Assembly: GCF_910592395.1 (NCBI RefSeq)
Contig: NC_088320.1
Coordinates: forward strand, 6,076,001-6,140,000
DNA length: 64,000 nt
From: Lineus longissimus
Taxonomy: Eukaryota; Nemertea; Pilidiophora; Heteronemertea; Lineidae
Direction: 5' to 3'
Part shown: positions 58,426-64,000 of the stretch, in pieces
Layout of the letters: each line of letters begins with the position of its first letter
Numbering within the stretch: the first letter of the stretch is position 1
Position numbers and translations under genes: made by a program
The notes under the pieces: generated by a model
Databases searched by the model: none
What the model saw: only the letters and a program-made list of their open reading frames with translations
Told to the model about the DNA's origin: nothing

Positions 58426-59464
58426 CCGCCTCATCGGAAAAGATTAGGGGAGATATCACGCTCGTGGAACATTGTGTGGTGCATCCATGAGAGAGGGGGA
58501 CATTTGCTTACCGGCTGATTAAAAAACTGTGTTGAATACTATAACATCACTATGCCATTACAATTCAATTTGTCTACACAATAGAAGAAAGGTTCTGCAC
58601 CAAAACCCGATTGGTTACAGTATGTTGCTTAGGTGTATGTTTTGACCGCTCGTTCATGAACTGAGTGAAAAGCATTCCACGAAGATGACGTCACTGCAGC
58701 TGCTGCCCTCTATTTCCCCATCGCTGAATTACAGGCAATGTCGGACAAACATGCGGTTTCGTAATGGATTCAGGCTTTCTAACTAGGGCAGTTAGATTCA
58801 ATCTGGCACATGTCCCGAGTGTTGGAAATACTACATAATTGTTCTGAATATTTCTCTCTCTGACTCTACATGTATGGTATCATTCATGCTAAAAACAATG
58901 CAGGGTCAAAGATAATTGACTTTGAAATAAGCTCAAATGCGTAGAAATAAGTGTCGATGTCCGACTGTCACGTCACTAAAACGTCATCAATATCTTATGC
59001 AAATGACCTTGTGAACTAGTAACTTCGCGGAATGCTATTGGCAGTGCAGCTTGGCACAATACAGGAATGCTCCAGTGGTAAAAAATTCTCTTTTGTTTCT
59101 CTGTCATTGCAGTTCATTTAGCAGTACATGTGCATATACATGCTAACTGATCTAGGAAACAACACTCAATACTGTCTGTAGGTAAATGTACCACCAAGGT
59201 GCACTTGTACTGGTATATTGCTGGGCTTCTCATCTTGAAACCCCTTAGATTATGAGGATTGTGTTGCAAAAAATTGAACGAGCATTTTGGATTGAAGCAT
59301 GAACACCTCATGCTGTCCAATTTCAAGGAATTGTGCGTGTTTGTGAACAGTTAGTTCTATCATTTTTGTGTGGCAAAGAAATGGCTTTTTTCAAGAATTT
59401 TGTTTGGGATAAATAAAATACCAGAAAGTTATCTAATTTTTCTGTGTTTGTTTATCCAATAGAC

Positions 59465-59815
59465 GTTGTCCACAGTATGGTACAACCGTCAAAATATTGT
59501 GTGCATGAGGTAACGCCCATCAAGGCATTGTCTGAAGGACGGAACAAACCTCAAAACATTGTCCTTAGTACGGAAAAGCCATGAAGACACTGTCCACAGT
59601 ACGAGCAAACCATCACAACACCGTCAGTCGCAGGAAAATCAAAACATTGACCCAAGTATGAAAAAGCCATGAAGACACTGTCCACAGCACGGAACAACCA
59701 TCACAACACTATCAGTAGCAGGAAAAATCGTCAAAACATTGTCCCAAGTATGAAAAAGCCATGAAGACACTGTCCACAGCACGGAACAATCATCTACAGT
59801 ATAGCACAAAAAACA
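59465..59815. repeat. Minisatellite, about 32-bp unit with a 95-100-bp higher-order period
   Basis: Units resemble ACGGAACAACCATCAAAACA then TTGTCC. Every third unit reads AAAAAGCCATGAAGACACTG, giving a nested longer period. Confidence 0.85.
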
Positions 59816-60178
59816 TGCATCCTGAAGTGTTGTCTAGTGAACATTTGTAAGAACAAAAAAGCTTCTGAAACTTCCTCTTCATCTAACAAGTATGTACCAC
59901 CATTTTATTTTCACATCCAATTAGTTTCCTCTTCATCTATAGAGACAACATGAAGGACAACCTTCCTTTTCTAATCACTTGTACCACCACTTTATTGTCA
60001 CATCCAATTAGTTGCAAAGTAGTCATACATGGAGCTCCCAGACAACTGGCAACACTGGTCACTGTTGTAGCACTTGGCGAATGCTGCACCCAAACTAGTA
60101 CTGAATACTACTTCCAGTACTCAGCCCCCCCCTGCCCCCTGGAGAGAGAGCTACACCAATCTTTGAGGGGAACCTAGC

Positions 60179-60254
60179 ATGTGGGTTTGCCAAACTCAAA
60201 GAACTACCAGAAAACACAATTTTTGATTTAGTTGAAATAAAACTGGCAAACCCA
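60179..60254. repeat. 76-bp inverted repeat, possible small MITE or hairpin
   Basis: GTGGGTTTGCCA near the left end and TGGCAAACCCAC near the right end are exact complements (12 bases), about 50 bases apart. Confidence 0.7.
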
Positions 60255-60809
60255 CAACCAAGTTTCATCGATGAGACGAACTCAGTGACTTACATGTACC
60301 CTTCTTGTGGGTGAAATGAAACCTCCATGTTATTGAAGTACTGTTAAGTGGCTGCAATATCTGTCACAAATTTATCCAGTTACGTACAAAAATATAAAAC
60401 GCCCCCAACACAATCAATGTGCGATTTAAAAGTTACTACATGTATACAAATCAGCGATGCCTGCATCTCACCAATAAAAGAAAAAAAAAATTTAAAACAC
60501 ATAGCATAGACTTAAACACATAGTGGGGTCTAAAACACGTACGTAGAGGGGTCTAAAACACATAGCGTGGGCTAAAACACAATTCTGGTTGTTCTAACAA
60601 TAACATGTTCCGTCATGATTAATTGGCAGTAAGTGGAATACTGTTGGTGATATCTGTGAGCCATGATAAAGCCAAGCATACGTTATCAGCATTGGCCAAC
60701 TCCAAAAAAACACATTACAGTGGAATGTCCCATCGCCGAAACCTCCCTACTGAGGACACGTTCTCCAGTGAAGACCACATTGTGTGTTTACCAATAGCAT
60801 TTGCAAGTC

Positions 60810-61053
60810 AAGTCATATAGAAGTGTATTTCCTGAACACATGAGCAGCTGTTCTGCCCAGACAGCTGGAATTACTCAGTCATTTGAAAGTCACGTCATAT
60901 AGAAGTGTCTATCCTGAACACATGAGCAGCTGTTCTGCCCAGACAGCTGGAATTACTCAGTCATTTGAAAGTCAAGTCATATAGAAGTGTCTCTCCTTAA
61001 CACATGAGCAGCTGTTGTGTCTGGACAGCTGGAATTACTTAGTTCATTCGGCT
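60810..61053. repeat. Tandem copies of the CEP70 stop-codon segment
   Basis: AACACATGAGCAGCTG begins at 60835, 60917 and 60999, and AACACGTGAGCAGCTG at 61054 inside the CEP70 coding end. Spacing is 82, 82 and 55. The block GACAGCTGGAATTACT in each copy corresponds to GACAGCCGGAATTATC in the gene. Described further as a finding. Confidence 0.9.
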
Positions 61054-61309
61054 CAACACGTGAGCAGCTGCAGCGCCCTGACAGCCGGAATTATCTGGTC
61101 GATTCGGCTCACTTCAAGCACCTCCATCAACCGGTTCATAATCTCTTCGAAAACCGGAAAGAACTCGTCATGAAGATCCAACTTTGCCAAGACGGCATCG
61201 AGGTCGTCTTCCTGTAGAAGCTGCTTGAGCTGTCTCGCGGCGGTCGAATTGTGCGACTGGCAGAGGCGGCCAACGGCATCGACGATGGCGCTGGCTTTCG
61301 CGTCTGGCT
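61053..61309 (-). CDS. CEP70: CEP70 last exon (stop)
   Basis: Acceptor CTCTTTCAG on the minus strand. Encodes PDAKASAIVDAVGRLCQSHN through RALQLLTC and TGA. Its last 55 bases are homologous to the tandem array that follows in the 3' flank. Confidence 0.93.
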
Positions 61310-63981
61310 CTGAAAGAGAAGTGAACATCTCATCAATCAATCCATCGATTGATATACACATCGCACCAAAAATGAAAACCTAAAACTCTCAGTTGCTTAA
61401 GGCTGCCTTTCCATAGACTACTGTGTTCACTTGTGCTATTTTACCCTGTGGGCGTTCGATGGTCTGCCAGGGGACAAGATTGATAGATGTCGTCCCTGAA
61501 CCAAAAACATTCCAACTAAAGTACACACTGATTCCGGGCACTCGAGGTGGGCCACTAGAGGAGGAATGTTCAATCCAGGGCATGGATTATCGTGGCTAAG
61601 TTTAGTTTTGCTCTGCTCACCTAGACCAAGTAGATTCCGAAGAGTATTCAGGATGTTGTGCACTTCTCCGAGTTTCGTGTAGACTTCGTTCATGCGAGGG
61701 AACACGCCTGAGATCTTGGGAACGTCGAACAGGTTCTGGAAGTGCTGTACGATGCCTCCGAGTACCGCATTAGCGGTGCCCTCTGGTGCCTGTAGAGTAA
61801 AACAAAAACTGTCACAACATTTATTTGAAAACGTGATGACGATTAGGAAATATTTATGTTAGCTGCTTTTTTTCTGTAGTGTTCACTCTGCACATGGTGG
61901 GGTTATTCTCCAGTGAGTATTCCTTCTAAAAGGCAGGATATGTGCGACTGCAGTAATCTATTGCCCCAGTGACTCCGATTTCAGTCAGAGGTGGAATCCA
62001 CGCAAGCAACTGATGTTATTCATTTGATGGGGTCGGTCTTTTGCTAGCCCTGGCACAGACACCAGAGACAAGGAACCTTGGTTTAAGGCATTGATACCGA
62101 ACTGGAGGTATTGATTGTCTTACCAAATGCCACGAGGGTGGAGCTAGAATGTTGTCGTCAAAATTACAGCTCCACCTGAGTGAAATGGCGCAGTACACGG
62201 TAAGCCAACTCAGACAGGCGGTCCTACTTCCATCGTAGATATCTTACCTGGTCCAGTTTGAGTTCGTCACCAGCTAGAGAGTCGATGACAGAGATCAACT
62301 GGACGATATCAGGCTCGTTGCTGAATTTCATCTGCCGCCATGGAGATATATGGCTGGACAATCTCTTCACGGACTGCTTCAGCTCCTGTGAAAGGAACAG
62401 AGACTGCAAACATGAACGATATCATAAAGTGTGTCCTAGAAAAAGATTTTAAACACGTGTGTGCTGCCAAAAATTAATGGTAAATGCAATTGAGTTGAAA
62501 TTCTCTGGCTTTTTAATGTCACGTTTGATGGTACATTCGCGAAAATCAAACCCCTTCAAAAACCTTCACCGTAACCAGACCAAACTATCTACAGGAAATA
62601 ATATCTGACCTTGACGCTTGATAGCTCTTGCAACCAATAGTCCAGTGTCGGGATGACATGCGCCCATGTCTTCTCACACCAGACGGCATGGGTTTTCTTG
62701 GCGGGAGGTGGAATGTCGTTCGGGGTGTCTGGGGCCTGGTCGGAATTCACGATGTCCAACACATCTCGTGCAAACTGCAAGAGCAGGTATCAGATGCAAA
62801 GTTTTTTTCATCAATCAAAAGGATAGCAGACTGTTATATCTCCGCTTTTTTCTTTCTTCAGGAAAATGATACAGTACAATAGTTTAAGTCATAAGAACTT
62901 CCTAAATCGTAATATGGTAGAGTATTTCATCTCATAAGTTGCTACGACTAATTGAATTTTTCATACTAGGTGCCTTATCTGTGGATTAGTTTTTCTTAAG
63001 TCAGTGCCAGGAAGCCTTATTTGATGATGATTACGATGATGATGATGACGAAAATATCGACTTGAAAGAATAGTGTGTTCTGAAGTCCATATCTCAATCA
63101 ATTCTCAAGTGACATATAAAAAATTTCCTGCACAACCAGCCCATACCCTTAACTCGATCTGCATTTATCCCCGAGCGCCTACTTTTGCCAGAGCGGGTCA
63201 CAACCTCTTACCTGTTCTAGCCTCGTCTGTGCGACTAAAGATTTCTCATCCTTGTCAAGTTTCCCCACGATGTCAATCAAATCGTCAACTTGTGTCTGGT
63301 CAGCGATTTTCTTGAGATGCTTGCGACATTGATCAAGAGGAAGATAGTCGATGTCCTCGGCCAATGTGCTGTATTTACGATTGTTCTTGATGTAATCTTT
63401 TGCTCCGATGTTTTCCTCACCAACGCTACCCAGAAAAGAATTTGTTTATTCCTGAGGGTACACATAAGAATCATACTACAGTAGAACCTCTCTATTAAGG
63501 ACACCCTCGGGACTGACAAGTGCTGTCCTTAATAGAGAGGTGTCCTGATTAGAGAGGTCAAATTGAATGGAAACAAACTAATTTGGGACCAAAACTAGTG
63601 TCCTTAATAGAGAGGTTGTCCTTAATAGACAGTATGGCAAACAGGACACAACATGAGAGGCTCACAGAATAAGACACGAGTTCACATCATAGCCCTTCAA
63701 GTATAGATTAACCCATACTTTGCCCAATGTGGAGCACTCAATAAATAATCCAGCTATGTCTTCATCATTTACACTTGTAGTTAAGCTGTTTAATCACTTT
63801 CAACTTCACATTCCGTGCTTCGTCAGCAATCAGAAGATATAGTTAGGACTCAATGCATGCAAGGTAAAGCGTAGATGAGCAAAATCCATTCAGTGATATT
63901 TACCTGATCTTGTGTTTTGTCAACACCTTCTCATACTTTTTGCACTTCTGCTGAAGAGCTCTGAAATCTTTCATCATTGGT
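61053..63981 (-). CDS. CEP70: CEP70 centrosomal protein, C-terminal six exons (gene runs off right edge)
   Basis: The protein is a centrosomal coiled-coil protein that in vertebrates binds gamma-tubulin and supports microtubule and cilium assembly. The six minus-strand exons join in phase and give about 340 residues. The exon at 61621-61789 encodes [20 protein letters not shown] then YTKLGEVHNILNTLRNLL, closely matching human CEP70 ([26 protein letters not shown]). The last exon encodes LHDEFFPVFEEI and RIDQIIPAVRALQLL, matching EEHEEFFPAFQAF and DDLDAIVPAVKKLKVL. The Lys-rich coiled-coil N-terminal exons lie beyond the window. All internal borders are GT-AG. Confidence 0.9.
61621..61789 (-). 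CDS. CEP70: CEP70 exon, most conserved segment
   Basis: Acceptor ACTCTACAG, donor CTAG|GTGAGC. Encodes [40 protein letters not shown] and onward. Phase 0 to phase 1. Confidence 0.95.
62060..62190. repeat. Dispersed repeat in CEP70 intron
   Basis: GAACTGGAGGTATTGATTGT and ACAGCTCCACCTGAG match the element at 9.43-9.66 kb in the same order. Confidence 0.6.
62248..62385 (-). CDS. CEP70: CEP70 exon
   Basis: Acceptor CCTTTCACAG, donor CAG|GTAAGA. Encodes ELKQSVKRLSSHISPWRQMK and DSLAGDELKLDQ. Phase 0-0. Confidence 0.88.
62610..62774 (-). CDS. CEP70: CEP70 exon
   Basis: Acceptor GCTCTTGCAG, donor AAG|GTCAGA. Encodes FARDVLDIVNSDQAPDTPND and WAHVIPTLDYWLQELSSVK. Phase 0-0. Confidence 0.88.
63212..63425 (-). 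CDS. CEP70: CEP70 exon
   Basis: Acceptor TTTTCTGGGTAG, donor CAG|GTAAGA. Encodes EDIDYLPLDQCRKHLKKIAD and GKLDKDEKSLVAQTRLEQ. The phase (2 in, 0 out) completes an AGC codon with the preceding exon. Confidence 0.88.
63477..63634. mobile_element. Copy D of the TACAGT inverted-repeat MITE, right end missing
   Basis: Starts TACAGTAGAACCTCTCTATT and follows copies B and C closely to GTCCTTAATAGA, then is cut off before the terminal GGGAGGTTCCACTGTA. It sits in a CEP70 intron. Confidence 0.9.
63904..63981 (-). CDS. CEP70: CEP70 exon (coiled coil)
   Basis: Acceptor TGTTTTCAG, donor AG|GTAAAT. Encodes PMMKDFRALQQKCKKYEKVL then TKHKI, a charged coiled-coil segment. Leftmost part of the protein visible; the gene continues beyond base 64000. 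Confidence 0.82.
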
Positions 63982-64000
63982 CTGAAAACAAAACAACACT

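Larger units (their letters stand above)
58426..61052. other. PFDN5/CEP70 convergent intergenic stretch
   Basis: Holds the 3' ends of both genes and several repeats: a degenerate minisatellite at 59.46-59.8 kb, two copies of TTTCCTCTTCATCTA-type sequence with a ATCCAATTAGTT block at 59.9-60.0 kb, a short hairpin at 60.18 kb, TCTAAAACACATAG repeats at 60.49-60.58 kb and the CEP70-derived array. No gene seen. Confidence 0.65.

Overview
This is nuclear DNA of a bilaterian animal, most likely a marine invertebrate and perhaps a spiralian (mollusc, annelid, brachiopod or phoronid). The genes are broken into short exons with clean GT-AG borders. Introns and intergenic DNA are AT-rich and full of minisatellites, MITE-like elements and one LINE relic. 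There is no prokaryotic gene organisation. The exact phylum cannot be fixed from the sequence alone.

Layout. (1) 3.9-39.7 kb, plus strand: a nearly complete AGAP (centaurin-gamma) gene, here modelled as 25 coding exons whose phases join without a break into about 1036 residues: basic N-terminus, Ras-like GTPase domain, long modular linker, split PH domain, Arf-GAP zinc finger, ankyrin repeats and a Gln/Pro-rich tail. (2) 39.7-46.5 kb: non-coding DNA with an array of RFX X-box-like motifs and a 1.2-kb minisatellite. (3) 46.5-48.2 kb, plus strand: an intronless 562-residue Snail-superfamily zinc-finger gene with a SNAG-like N-terminus and CRE-like sites upstream. (4) 49.2-50.5 kb, minus strand: a two-exon tetraspan protein of the MS4A/CD20-like type. 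(5) 51.8-52.4 kb, plus strand: a three-exon gene for a 73-residue protein that I do not recognise. (6) 56.3-58.4 kb, plus strand: a complete five-exon prefoldin subunit 5 gene (PFDN5, 154 residues). (7) 61.05 kb to the right edge, minus strand: the C-terminal six exons of CEP70, convergent with PFDN5.

The genes are functionally unrelated, as is usual for animal chromosomes: AGAP acts in Arf GTPase and membrane traffic control, the Snail-like protein in transcription, PFDN5 in cytoskeletal protein folding, and CEP70 at the centrosome. The most unusual signals are at the edges of genes. The stop-codon segment of CEP70 is tandemly repeated in its 3' flank. AGAP has a duplicated splice donor, twin in-frame acceptors and a possible microexon. 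An X-box array with about 21-bp spacing lies 2.7 kb upstream of the Snail-like gene, and a cluster of perfect palindromes lies just upstream of the unknown small gene. No wholly new multigene system is evident.
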